DNA of 15,931 nucleotides from Vulcanimicrobiota bacterium (GTDB taxonomy: Bacteria; Vulcanimicrobiota; Vulcanimicrobiia; Vulcanimicrobiales; Vulcanimicrobiaceae): assembly GCA_003167055.1 (NCBI GenBank), contig PMUE01000284.1, positions 1 through 15,931 on the forward strand. The letters are read 5' to 3'. The notes under the pieces are model-generated. The model saw nothing but the letters and a program-made list of their open reading frames with translations, made no database searches and was not told the origin of the DNA. Positions within the stretch are counted from its first letter, which is position 1; every line of letters begins with the position of its first letter. Below, in pieces: positions 1 to 8,060 of the stretch. The translations under genes were made by a program, and so were the position numbers.

Positions 1-2052
1 GGCGTCAACTTCGCGCTCTTTTCCGAAAATGCCGAGCGGGTTGAACTCTGCTTGTTCGACGCGCGCGGCACGCGCGAGCTGCGCCGCATCGCGTTGCCTG
101 AATTTACCGACCAGGTGTGGCACGGTTATTTGCCCGAGATCGAGCGCGGCACGCTCTATGGCTATCGCGTGTACGGGCCATACGATCCCGAACGCGGCCA
201 TCGCTTCAATCATCATAAGCTGCTGATCGATCCTTACGCTAAACAGCTCTCCGGCTTCGTGCGTTGGACCGACGCGAACTTCGGCTACCGAGTGGGATCG
301 TCGCGTGCCGACCTTTCCTTCGACCGGCGCGATAACGCGGCGGCCATGCCGAAGTGCGTCGTCGTCGATACGGCGTTCACGTGGGGCGAGGACCGTCGTC
401 TCTACACGCGGTGGCATGAGACGATCATCTACGAGATGCACGCGCGCGGATATACGATCAAGCATCCGCAGGTCAGCCCGGAGTTGCGTGGCACGTTCTC
501 CGGGCTTGCATCGCCCCCGATCATCGAATACCTGACGCGTCTGGGCGTTACGACGGTCGAGTTGCTCCCGGTCCATGCGTCGGTCGACGATCGTTATCTG
601 GTGGAGCACCGGCTGCGTAACTACTGGGGTTACAACTCGATCGCATTCTTTGCGCCCGATCCGCGGCTGCTCTCGGGGACGTCGCTGGGCGAATTCAAGA
701 CGATGGTCAAGCGTTTGCACGAAGCCGGCATCGAAGTCGTGCTTGACGTCGTGTACAATCACACCGCCGAAGGCAATCATCTCGGGCCGACGCTGTCGAT
801 GCGCGGCATCGACAATAAGAGTTACTATCACCTCGAGGACGGCCGCTTCTACGCCGACTATACCGGCTGCGGCAACACGCTCAACCTTTCGCATCCGCGT
901 ACGCTGCAGATGGTCACCGACTCGCTGCGCTATTGGGTCAACGAGATGCACGTCGACGGGTTTCGCTTCGATCTTGCACCTGCGCTTGGGCGTCCGGAGG
1001 GCGCATTTTCACAAGGGAGCGCGTTTCTGGCCGCGGTGCAGCAAGATCCCATGCTCTCGCGCGTCAAACTCATTGCCGAGCCGTGGGATCTTTCGCCGGG
1101 CGGTTATCAGCTCGGCAATTTCCCGGCCGGCTGGTCGGAGTGGAACGACCGGTATCGCGATACCGTGCGGCGCTTTTGGCAAGGCCACGATGGCATGATC
1201 CCGGAACTCGCTTCGCGCCTGACCGGTTCGAGTGACATCTTCGACCGTACCGGACGGCGACCGCGCTCGAGCATCAACTTCGTAACCGCGCACGACGGGT
1301 TTACCCTCAATGACCTGGTGACCTACGATCGCAAGCACAACGACGCCAACCTCGAGGGTAACCAGGACGGGCACGACCATAACTATAGCTGGAATTGCGG
1401 CGCCGAAGGACCGACCAGCGATCCGGCGATTCGCAATCTGCGCGCGCAGCAAAAACGGAATCTGTTGGCGACGCTGTTGCTCTCGCAAGGGCTACCGATG
1501 CTGCTCGCCGGCGACGAAGTCTCCAACACGCAACTCGGCAACAACAACGCTTATTGTCAGGACAACGAGATCGGTTGGCTCGGCTGGAGCGACGTCCAAG
1601 AAGATCCCGAGCTGGTCGATTTCGTACGCGATCTCATCGAGTTGCGCCGCACGCACCCGCTCTTTCGACGGCCGCATTATTTCAAAGGCAGCGCGATCTC
1701 ACCAAGCGGGCTCAAAGACATTACGTGGATCGACGCAAGCGGACGCGAGATGGTCGACGCCGATTGGCACGATCGCACGCGACGCACGCTGGCAGCGCTC
1801 TTCGGCGGCGACACCGGCGACCGGTTCGTCAGCTTGCGCGGATATCCGGAGTACGACGACACGTTTCTCATGCTGCTCAATGCGCACGAGCACCAGATTC
1901 CCTTCGTGCTTCCGGCGCTGCCGACGTTTACCGGTTGGCGATTGGTCCTCGATACGACGCGACCGCAGCGGCTCGCACCCGACTCGCAGTTCTTGCCCGG
2001 CGCCGTCTTTCCGCTGCTGGGACGGACCCTTGCGCTGCTCGTAGCGGAATGA
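1..2052 (+). CDS. glgX: Glycogen debranching enzyme GlgX, GH13 family (5' partial)
   Basis: This enzyme hydrolyses alpha-1,6 branch linkages in glycogen-type glucans and releases maltooligosaccharides in the cytoplasm. The reading frame is open from base 1, so the N-terminus (probably some 15-25 residues) lies upstream of the window; 683 residues are visible, and full-length GlgX proteins are usually about 650-750. The first ~80 visible residues resemble the N-terminal CBM48-like beta domain (GVNFALFSENA, LYGYRVYGPYDPERGHRFN). The GH13 catalytic motifs follow in order. Counting from the window's first codon, they are DVVYNHTAEGN, the nucleophile Asp324 in GFRFDLAP, the acid/base Glu360 in IAEPWDL, and His-Asp432 in TAHDGFTLND. 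The GlgX/isoamylase signature NNNAYCQDNEIGWLGW follows. The stop overlaps the malQ start (ATGA), so the two are almost certainly co-transcribed. Isoamylase/TreX is a close alternative name for the same activity. Confidence 0.95.
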   Translation, partial: GVNFALFSENAERVELCLFDARGTRELRRIALPEFTDQVWHGYLPEIERGTLYGYRVYGPYDPERGHRFNHHKLLIDPYAKQLSGFVRWTDANFGYRVGSSRADLSFDRRDNAAAMPKCVVVDTAFTWGEDRRLYTRWHETIIYEMHARGYTIKHPQVSPELRGTFSGLASPPIIEYLTRLGVTTVELLPVHASVDDRYLVEHRLRNYWGYNSIAFFAPDPRLLSGTSLGEFKTMVKRLHEAGIEVVLDVVYNHTAEGNHLGPTLSMRGIDNKSYYHLEDGRFYADYTGCGNTLNLSHPRTLQMVTDSLRYWVNEMHVDGFRFDLAPALGRPEGAFSQGSAFLAAVQQDPMLSRVKLIAEPWDLSPGGYQLGNFPAGWSEWNDRYRDTVRRFWQGHDGMIPELASRLTGSSDIFDRTGRRPRSSINFVTAHDGFTLNDLVTYDRKHNDANLEGNQDGHDHNYSWNCGAEGPTSDPAIRNLRAQQKRNLLATLLLSQGLPMLLAGDEVSNTQLGNNNAYCQDNEIGWLGWSDVQEDPELVDFVRDLIELRRTHPLFRRPHYFKGSAISPSGLKDITWIDASGREMVDADWHDRTRRTLAALFGGDTGDRFVSLRGYPEYDDTFLMLLNAHEHQIPFVLPALPTFTGWRLVLDTTRPQRLAPDSQFLPGAVFPLLGRTLALLVAE

Positions 2053-3785
2053 TCGGCGATCGCTATGCCGACGCGTTCGGCAATCCGGTCATCGTCTCCG
2101 ATGCAACGATAGCGGCGATGCGCGATGCGCTCGGCGACGAGTCGAGCAGCGTCGCGGCAGTGCCGGTCGTTCGGGTCGATCGGCTCGATCGGCCGCGGGA
2201 GATCGGCTACTACGATGACATGATCGTCGTGCCTGAGCGCGCCTACGTGCCCGAAGCACTCGAACGCGAGCCGATGTGGGGCATCGCCGCGCAACTCTAT
2301 TCACTGCGTAGCGAACGTAACGACGGCATCGGTGATTTCGGCGATCTCGCGCGACTGGCGACGCTGGCGAACGAGTCGGGCGCCTCCACGATTGCGCTCA
2401 ATCCGTTGCATCAATTGCATCTCAGCAATCCGTCGTCGGCCAGCCCGTATGCCCCGCTGAGCCGGCGCTATCTCAACGCGCTCTACATCGACGTCCATGC
2501 CGCGGCGGCGGAATTCGGCGTGGCGCTCGATGGACTCGATGCACGAGCGCTGCGCGAAGCGACGCTGGTCGACTATGCGGGCGTCGCCGCCTACAAGCTC
2601 GACGCACTCGAACGCTGCTACGCGAAGCTGCGCGCGCAACGGCCGTGGCAGGCTTTCGCCACCGATCCGCACCTGCGCGACGTTGGCCGCTACGAAGCGA
2701 TCATGGAAGAGTTGAGTGCGCTCGATGACGAGGTCTACAGCTGGCAGCAATGGCCGAGTGAACTGCAAGACAGCCGCGGCTCCGCGGTCGAACGCTTTGC
2801 CGCGCAACATGCGCAGCGCGTCGAGTTTTTCATCTTTTTGCAATGGCTCGCCGATCGTCAACTTGCCGAGGCGGCCAAGGCGGCGAGCACGATGCCGATC
2901 GGACTCTATCGCGACCTCGCCGTCGGCGTCGATCTCGCAAGCGCCGATGTCTGGAGCGATCCCGGTGCGTTTGCGCTCGGTCTCTCGGTCGGCGCGCCCC
3001 CCGATCCGCTCAATACCGCGGGCCAGAATTGGGGCCTGCCGCCGCTGAACCCGCGCGTTCTGCGCGAGCGCCGCTACGAGCCGTTTATCGCGCTGTTGCG
3101 TGCCAACATGCGGCATGCGGGCGCGCTGCGTATCGATCACGTCATGGGCCTGCGACGCCTGTATTGCATTCCGCGCGCGTTGCCGCACGGCGGCGGCGCA
3201 TACGTGAACTACGATTTTGACGCGATGCTGGGGATCGTCGCGCTCGAGAGCGTGCGCAACCGATGCATGGTTGTGGGCGAAGACCTTGGGACGGTGCCCG
3301 AAGGCTTCCGTGACCACACCGCTCAGGCGCGCGTCTTCTCGTGTCGCGTGCTGTATTTCGAGCGCGACTGGGACGGCCGATTCCGGTTGCCTGATGAGTA
3401 TCCCTCCGATGCGGTCGCCAGCACCGGGACGCATGACTTGCCGACGCTTGCCGGCTGGTGGAAAGCGGCCGATGGGACCACACGCGAGCAACTGCTTGAC
3501 GCGTTTGTGGCCGCGGGGATCGAAGTTGACCGCAACGCATTGACGGCACCGCTGGTTGCGGCCTATCGTTACCTTGCGCGGTCGTGCTCGCGGCTCGTGC
3601 TCTTGCAACTCGAAGATGGGATTGGATCGCTCGATCAGGTGAACGTTCCCGGAACCGTGGATGAGGAGCCGAATTGGCAGCGGAAGCTCGCCGTGCCGAT
3701 TGATGCGCTTCCGGCGCATCCGATCTTTGCTGCGATCGTTCGCGCGTTGCGCGACGAACGGCCGCGAGAAGGAGGCGCGCAATGA
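2049..3785 (+). CDS. malQ: 4-alpha-glucanotransferase (amylomaltase) MalQ, GH77
   Basis: This cytoplasmic disproportionating enzyme transfers maltooligosaccharide chains between glucans. It acts naturally after GlgX, recycling the short chains that debranching releases. The start is the ATG at 2049, inside the glgX stop (ATGA); the frame is open further upstream, but that part only shadows glgX. The protein has 578 residues. GH77 hallmarks are present: WGIAAQLYSLRS from Trp77, the SPY acceptor-site motif at 132-134 (SASPYAPLSRRYLNALYID), NWGLPPLNP, nucleophile Asp363 in LRIDHVMG, acid/base Glu411 in GEDLGTVPEGFR, and Asp463 in GTHDLPTLAGWW. The C-terminus has the family's NVPGT...EPNWQRK signature. 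The N-terminal module before Trp77 is much shorter than in E. coli-type MalQ (about 690 residues), although its two ends are recognisable. There is no clear Shine-Dalgarno sequence, so translation is probably coupled to glgX. Confidence 0.95.
   Translation: MIGDRYADAFGNPVIVSDATIAAMRDALGDESSSVAAVPVVRVDRLDRPREIGYYDDMIVVPERAYVPEALEREPMWGIAAQLYSLRSERNDGIGDFGDLARLATLANESGASTIALNPLHQLHLSNPSSASPYAPLSRRYLNALYIDVHAAAAEFGVALDGLDARALREATLVDYAGVAAYKLDALERCYAKLRAQRPWQAFATDPHLRDVGRYEAIMEELSALDDEVYSWQQWPSELQDSRGSAVERFAAQHAQRVEFFIFLQWLADRQLAEAAKAASTMPIGLYRDLAVGVDLASADVWSDPGAFALGLSVGAPPDPLNTAGQNWGLPPLNPRVLRERRYEPFIALLRANMRHAGALRIDHVMGLRRLYCIPRALPHGGGAYVNYDFDAMLGIVALESVRNRCMVVGEDLGTVPEGFRDHTAQARVFSCRVLYFERDWDGRFRLPDEYPSDAVASTGTHDLPTLAGWWKAADGTTREQLLDAFVAAGIEVDRNALTAPLVAAYRYLARSCSRLVLLQLEDGIGSLDQVNVPGTVDEEPNWQRKLAVPIDALPAHPIFAAIVRALRDERPREGGAQ
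3769..3775 (+). promoter_or_regulatory. Strong Shine-Dalgarno for the nucleotidyltransferase gene
   Basis: AAGGAGG lies six bases before the ATG at 3782, inside the last codons of malQ. It is the best ribosome-binding site on the plus strand here and supports the ATGA-overlap start at 3782. It suggests this gene can recruit ribosomes itself rather than relying only on coupling to malQ. Confidence 0.8.
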
Positions 3786-6280
3786 AAGCGGTCGTGATGG
3801 CCGGCGGTGAAGGCTCTCGTCTGCGCCCGCTCACGTCGCGGCGTCCGAAACCTCTCGCGCCGATCGCCAACAAGCCGGTGATGCATCATATCGTCGAGCT
3901 GCTCAAGCATCACGGCATTACCGAGATCGTTGCGACGCTGCACTACCTGGCCGACGAGATCGAAGCATATTTCGGCGACGGGTCGTCGCTCGGCGTCGGC
4001 ATGCAGTACGTCGTCGAGGACACGCCGCTCGGCACGGCCGGTGCGGTCAAGATGGCGCAGGCGCAGCTGGCCGGCGATACGTTCGTCATCATCTCCGGCG
4101 ATGCAATGACCGACGTGGACCTTACCGCGCTCATTGAAGCGCATCGCAGCGCGGGTAACGTCGCGACGATTGCGCTGTGGCGGGTGAACAATCCGCTCGA
4201 GTTCGGGGTGGTGATCACCGACGACGACGGCCGCATCACGCGATTTTTGGAGAAGCCGTCCTGGGGCGAAGTCTTTTCCGACACGATCAACACCGGCATC
4301 TACGTGCTCGAAGCCGAGGTGCTCACGTATATGGAGCCGGGCAAGAATTACGATTTCTCAAAAGATATCTTTCCGCTGTTGCTGCGCGACGGCAAGCGCC
4401 TGGGCGGACACGTCATCTCCGATTACTGGGCCGACGTCGGCAATTTGCAGCAGTACCAACAGGCCAACTACGACGCGCTGTCCGGCGCGGTGCGCACGGA
4501 ACGGCCGTCGAACCGGCTCTCCGACAACCTCTGGGCGGGTAGCGATTGCACGATCGATCCCAGCGCATCGATCGTGGGGCCGGTGCAGCTGGGCAATGGC
4601 GTGACGATCGGACCGGGTACGCAAATCGAGGGACCGGCGTGTATCGGCGACGGCTCGATCGTTGAAGCAGGCGCACGCGTGAGCCGTTCCGTGCTGTGGG
4701 AGAATGTGTACGTCGGCGACGACGCGCAGTTGACCGATTGCACGGTGGCCAACCGCACGATCGTGAAAGCGCGCGCGTCGATCGGTGAAGGTGCCGTGGT
4801 CGGTGAGCGCTGCGTCATCGGTGAGTCGGCCGTGATTCGGCCACATCTTCGGCTCTGGCCCGAGAAGAACGTCAGCTCGGGCGCGATTGTGTCGATGTCG
4901 CTGATCTACGGCATCAAGTGGCCCGGTTCGCTCTTCGGCGGTGTCGGCGTGACCGGACTTGCGAATCTGGAGATTACGCCGGAGTTTGCGCTCAAGCTCG
5001 GTCAGGCGTTCGGCTCGTTCTTACGCACGGGCGATGCGGCGATGACCTCGCGCGATACCCATCCGGCCAGCCGTATCATGAATCGTTGCATTATCTCCGG
5101 TTTGCTCAGCGTCGGCGTCAACGTCGAGGATTTACGGTCGTATCCCTTACCGCTTTCACGTTTTGCGACGCGAACCGGCGGTAACGGCGGCGTGCACGTG
5201 CGCATCGCGCCGGGCGATCCGCACTCGCTGCTGTTCGAGTTTTTTGACGGAAGCGGTATCAACGTCGATAAGGCCGCCGAGCGTAAGATCGAAAATCTCT
5301 TTTTCCGTGAGGATTTTCGCCGCGTCGCAATGGACGCCGTCGGGCTCTTGGATTTTCCCGCGCGCGCGCTTGAAAGCTATACCGCGGCGTTTCTCTCCGC
5401 GCTCGCACCGCAGGGATTGGCCGAGCGGCGTTTCCGCGTGGTCATCGACTATACCAACGGCAACGCGGCCCTGGTGCTGCCGCGCATCTTGAGCAAGCTC
5501 AACATCGAGACGATCGCGCTCAACGCGTATTTCGATGACAACCGCGTGCATGCGGTCAACGGCGAGCGCGCACAGTCGCTGGCGCAACTGAGCGACATCG
5601 TCGGAACGCTGCACGCCGACGTCGGCATTCTGCTCGATCACGACGGCGAAACGTTTGCGCTGGTCGATGACCGTGGGCGCATCGTCGACGGGAACGAGCT
5701 GATCGCGCTCTTGACGTTGATGGTCGTGCGCGCCGGGGCCAAGGCGGTTGCGGTGCCGGTGATGGCGCCCGGAGCGATCGAGCGCATCGCGCAGAGTTAC
5801 GGCGCGACGGTGGTGCGCGCGCGCAGCGACCGGCGCTCGTTGATGGCGCTTGCCGAGTCGCGCGGGCGTGACCTTGCTTTTGCCGGCGGCGCAAACCACG
5901 AAGTGGTCTTTCCCGAATTGCACCCGGCGTTCGATGCGCTCTACGGCTCAGCCAAGGTGTTGGAATTGTTGGGACGCGAGGGTGGACACTTGAGCGAGCT
6001 GGTCGACATGCTGCCCGAATGGCACGTCGCGACCGTCACGGTTCCGTGTCCATGGGAGCACAAAGGCCGCGTCATGCGCTCGCTCATCGCCGAGCAGCAG
6101 CGCGATCAGATCGAACTCTTCGAGGGCCTGCGCGTTCGTCACGACGATGGTTGGGTGCTGGTGCTGCCCGACGCGTCCGACCCCACCTTTAGCGTCTTTG
6201 CTGAAGCGAACAGCGACGGCGAAGCGTACGCGTACGCCGAGCGCATGGGTACGCGCATCGGACAACTGGCGTCGGTATGA
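3782..6280 (+). CDS. Mannose-1-phosphate guanylyltransferase-like protein fused to a degenerate phosphomannomutase domain
   Basis: The N-terminal part (about 1-240) is a sugar-1-phosphate nucleotidyltransferase, which makes an NDP-sugar from NTP and sugar-1-phosphate. It shows MAGGEGSRLRPLTSRRPKPL at residues 6-25, a metal site in SGDAMTDVDL (Asp107 onward), FLEKP at 155-159 and a second metal Asp218 in YWADVG. Residues 255-370 form a left-handed beta-helix of hexapeptide repeats (VTIGPGTQIEG, ACIGDGSIVEAGARV). Residues about 375-820 have the phosphomannomutase/phosphoglucomutase fold, but the usual phosphoserine, metal-binding and sugar-binding motifs are altered. At 832 residues the architecture matches the long form found in cyanobacteria, actinobacteria and others, usually annotated as mannose-1-phosphate guanylyltransferase. 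GDP-mannose is therefore the first guess, but glucose-1-phosphate as substrate cannot be excluded, especially beside glgX and malQ. The gene overlaps malQ by ATGA at its start and the next gene by ATGA at its end. Confidence 0.85.
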   Translation: MKAVVMAGGEGSRLRPLTSRRPKPLAPIANKPVMHHIVELLKHHGITEIVATLHYLADEIEAYFGDGSSLGVGMQYVVEDTPLGTAGAVKMAQAQLAGDTFVIISGDAMTDVDLTALIEAHRSAGNVATIALWRVNNPLEFGVVITDDDGRITRFLEKPSWGEVFSDTINTGIYVLEAEVLTYMEPGKNYDFSKDIFPLLLRDGKRLGGHVISDYWADVGNLQQYQQANYDALSGAVRTERPSNRLSDNLWAGSDCTIDPSASIVGPVQLGNGVTIGPGTQIEGPACIGDGSIVEAGARVSRSVLWENVYVGDDAQLTDCTVANRTIVKARASIGEGAVVGERCVIGESAVIRPHLRLWPEKNVSSGAIVSMSLIYGIKWPGSLFGGVGVTGLANLEITPEFALKLGQAFGSFLRTGDAAMTSRDTHPASRIMNRCIISGLLSVGVNVEDLRSYPLPLSRFATRTGGNGGVHVRIAPGDPHSLLFEFFDGSGINVDKAAERKIENLFFREDFRRVAMDAVGLLDFPARALESYTAAFLSALAPQGLAERRFRVVIDYTNGNAALVLPRILSKLNIETIALNAYFDDNRVHAVNGERAQSLAQLSDIVGTLHADVGILLDHDGETFALVDDRGRIVDGNELIALLTLMVVRAGAKAVAVPVMAPGAIERIAQSYGATVVRARSDRRSLMALAESRGRDLAFAGGANHEVVFPELHPAFDALYGSAKVLELLGREGGHLSELVDMLPEWHVATVTVPCPWEHKGRVMRSLIAEQQRDQIELFEGLRVRHDDGWVLVLPDASDPTFSVFAEANSDGEAYAYAERMGTRIGQLASV

Positions 6281-6816
6281 GCGCGGACCCTTCGATCTTT
6301 CGGGCGTGGGAGAATTTCTACGTCATCACCGGCTCGTCGTCGGCGGCACTGACCGGTTTAGTCTTTATCGTTGTGACGCTTTCGGCCGGCCGGCGCCGCA
6401 CGACGGACACCACCACGAAGAGTGAAGGCACCTCGATCTTTAGCTCGCCGACGGTGGTGCACTTCTGCGCGGCGTTCTTCACCGCGGGCGTCTTCAGCGC
6501 GCCCTGGCACGCGCTGGTTTTGCCTGGGGCGCTGATCGGCATCATGGGCGCATTCGGCGTCGCATACTCCATCAACACCGGCATTCGCGCACACCGCCTC
6601 GCGTCGTACCAAGCCGACGTCAGCGACTGGATTTGGTTCATCATCTTGCCGCTGCTGGCCTATGTCATCGTTGCGATTTCCGGTTTTGCGCTCGCGCTCA
6701 TTCCAAGCACCGCGGCATTTGCACTCGCCGGTGCGACCCTGCTGCTGATCTTCATCGGCATCCATAACGCGTGGGATGTCGTGACTTATTTGGCAATCAG
6801 CTCCGACGAAGAATAG
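6277..6816 (+). CDS. Uncharacterised multi-pass membrane protein (179 aa)
   Basis: I do not recognise a named family. The hydropathy I can judge by eye suggests about five membrane segments: residues 14-37 (VITGSSSAALTGLVFIVVTL), 58-78, 79-99 (PGALIGIMGAFGVAYSI), 118-142 and 144-164. A Thr/Arg-rich polar loop lies at about 38-56. A charged stretch, IRAHRLASYQADVSD, lies at about 103-117. The segment IGIHNAWDVVTYLA near the C-terminus is polar for a membrane edge and would be the place to look for family conservation. There is no obvious signal peptide and no catalytic motif. The start ATG at 6277 overlaps the preceding stop as ATGA, with no Shine-Dalgarno, so expression probably depends on coupling. 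It is the last gene of the plus-strand operon, and its 3' end overlaps the opposing amine oxidase gene by 31 bases. A role linked to sugar metabolism is suggested only by position. Confidence 0.8.
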   Translation: MSADPSIFRAWENFYVITGSSSAALTGLVFIVVTLSAGRRRTTDTTTKSEGTSIFSSPTVVHFCAAFFTAGVFSAPWHALVLPGALIGIMGAFGVAYSINTGIRAHRLASYQADVSDWIWFIILPLLAYVIVAISGFALALIPSTAAFALAGATLLLIFIGIHNAWDVVTYLAISSDEE

Positions 6817-8060
6817 CCGCTGTCGAACGCACCGGCAACCGTGCCGGAGTCGTCGCTTGAGGCTGCTTCACCGGCAAAGAACAACGTGTCATCGATCGGC
6901 TCGGCGAGCCCTTCACGCGCGTTGCCCCCATCGACGCGCAGATAGCTGTACGCACCTAGCGCAAACGGATCGGCATCCCAGTCATGCAGGTAGGCCGCGT
7001 GTAATTCGGCACGCACGTCGACCGACGGGAAGAGCTCCATGGCCGTATCGAGCGCGGCGCCGGTCGAATCCAAGCCGCTATTGCGCAAGCGCAGCGCGGC
7101 CCCACCGCCGGACCAGCCCATGAGCACCGGCGACCGGTCGGGGTTACGTGTCCACAGCGTGCGCACCGGACACTCTGCCGCTTGGAAAAAGCCGGCCTCG
7201 CGATAGCGTCCATTGTCGACCTGCTCCCAAAACGCGGTACGAAACTCGAGCGCGACCTTGACCACCGGGCCCATCGCGATCGCGTCGATCGCCGCGCGCT
7301 TTTCCGACGGCAGCGCGGGTGCGAAGAGTTCACCGCCCGCGTGCAGCACGCCGATCGGAAGCGTGATGATCGCGCGCTTTGCCCGCACGCGCAACGGAGC
7401 ACCGGCGCGAGTTGCCTCGAGCGTCACCGCGTGCCGTGACCATTCGATGCGGGTGACCACCGTTTGCAACGCGAGGCGATCGCCGGCGATCTGCGCGAGG
7501 TGCTGCATCACCGGCGCGTAGCCGTGAAGCGGACGATGTGAGGTGTCGTTGACGCCGCTGCGCCATTCCTTGGCGATACCGATGATGCTCGCATCCTCAA
7601 CGATTGCTGCATCGAAGCCTTCGACCAGCGCGCACACGTCGGCGCGTTGCTCGGCGGAGAGTTCCTCGCGCGGCATGGTATCGAGGAATGCCGCAACGCT
7701 CTGGTCGCGACCGGCAATGTCGACGCGTTCCAATATCCGCTCAGTCGTGGTCCAACGGTCCGACTCGAGCGCGAGGCGACCGTTGCGCAGGCGATAGAAT
7801 TCTCCGCCGCTTGGAATCGCTTCTTCGCCGATCTCGCGCATCAACTCGCGAGTCGAACGGGCCGCGCCGTGAATGAATTCAGCACCCAACTCGATCGGAT
7901 AGGATCCGTGGATCGATGACAGCGTGTGCGCACGACCTCCAACGCGATCGCGTGCTTCGAGTAGTAAGAAGTCGATGCCTCGCTCGTGCAGGCGGCGCGC
8001 GGCGGCGAGGCCTGCAGCGCCGGCGCCGATGACGACAACGTCGGTGGAACGCTCGCTCAC
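6786..8060 (-). CDS. FAD-dependent amine oxidase (flavin monoamine/polyamine oxidase family)
   Basis: This 424-residue flavoprotein belongs to the amine oxidase family, which oxidises primary, secondary or polyamines to imines with release of hydrogen peroxide. The N-terminus carries the Rossmann dinucleotide-binding motif VVVIGAGAAGLAAARRL (Gly12, Gly14, Gly17), the acidic Glu35 that binds the FAD ribose, and the family signature ARDRVGGRAHTL after it. FAPALPSEKRAAIDAI precedes GPVVKVALEF, where Lys268 matches the conserved flavin-N5 lysine. The C-terminal FAD motif is FFAGEAASSDDSGTVAGAFDSGYSS. There is no signal peptide, so it is probably cytoplasmic. The start is a GTG at 8060 forming a GTGA overlap with the glycosyltransferase stop; no Shine-Dalgarno is seen. 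Substrate is unknown, and some members act as desaturases or on amino acids rather than amines. It is the last gene of the minus-strand operon. Confidence 0.9.
   Translation of the reverse strand: MSERSTDVVVIGAGAAGLAAARRLHERGIDFLLLEARDRVGGRAHTLSSIHGSYPIELGAEFIHGAARSTRELMREIGEEAIPSGGEFYRLRNGRLALESDRWTTTERILERVDIAGRDQSVAAFLDTMPREELSAEQRADVCALVEGFDAAIVEDASIIGIAKEWRSGVNDTSHRPLHGYAPVMQHLAQIAGDRLALQTVVTRIEWSRHAVTLEATRAGAPLRVRAKRAIITLPIGVLHAGGELFAPALPSEKRAAIDAIAMGPVVKVALEFRTAFWEQVDNGRYREAGFFQAAECPVRTLWTRNPDRSPVLMGWSGGGAALRLRNSGLDSTGAALDTAMELFPSVDVRAELHAAYLHDWDADPFALGAYSYLRVDGGNAREGLAEPIDDTLFFAGEAASSDDSGTVAGAFDSGYSSSELIAK
6832..6847. other. Short GC-rich hairpin just past the plus-strand operon end
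   Basis: CCGGCA, a four-base loop ACCG, then TGCCGG form a perfect six-base stem, 15 bases after the stop of the membrane protein gene. It lies within the last codons of the opposing amine oxidase gene. No T-run follows on either strand, so it is not a textbook intrinsic terminator. It could still pause or stabilise transcript ends where the two operons meet, or could simply reflect GC-rich coding sequence. Confidence 0.25.

Noticed and set aside
1395..2048. Upstream extension of the malQ frame that would give a 796-residue protein
   Set aside because: The extra 218 residues are Arg/Ala-rich out-of-frame glgX sequence with no homology. The ATG at 2049 forms the ATGA overlap and begins the recognisable MalQ sequence.
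2301..3782. Long minus-strand open frame (493 codons) opposite malQ
   Set aside because: It is antisense to a clear GH77 enzyme, has low-complexity Arg-rich composition, no known motif and no plausible ribosome-binding context. It is a shadow of malQ.
6832..6847. Hairpin as an intrinsic terminator
   Set aside because: The stem is only six base pairs, no T-run follows on either strand, and it encodes part of the conserved GTVAGAF motif of the amine oxidase. It is reported only as a hairpin.
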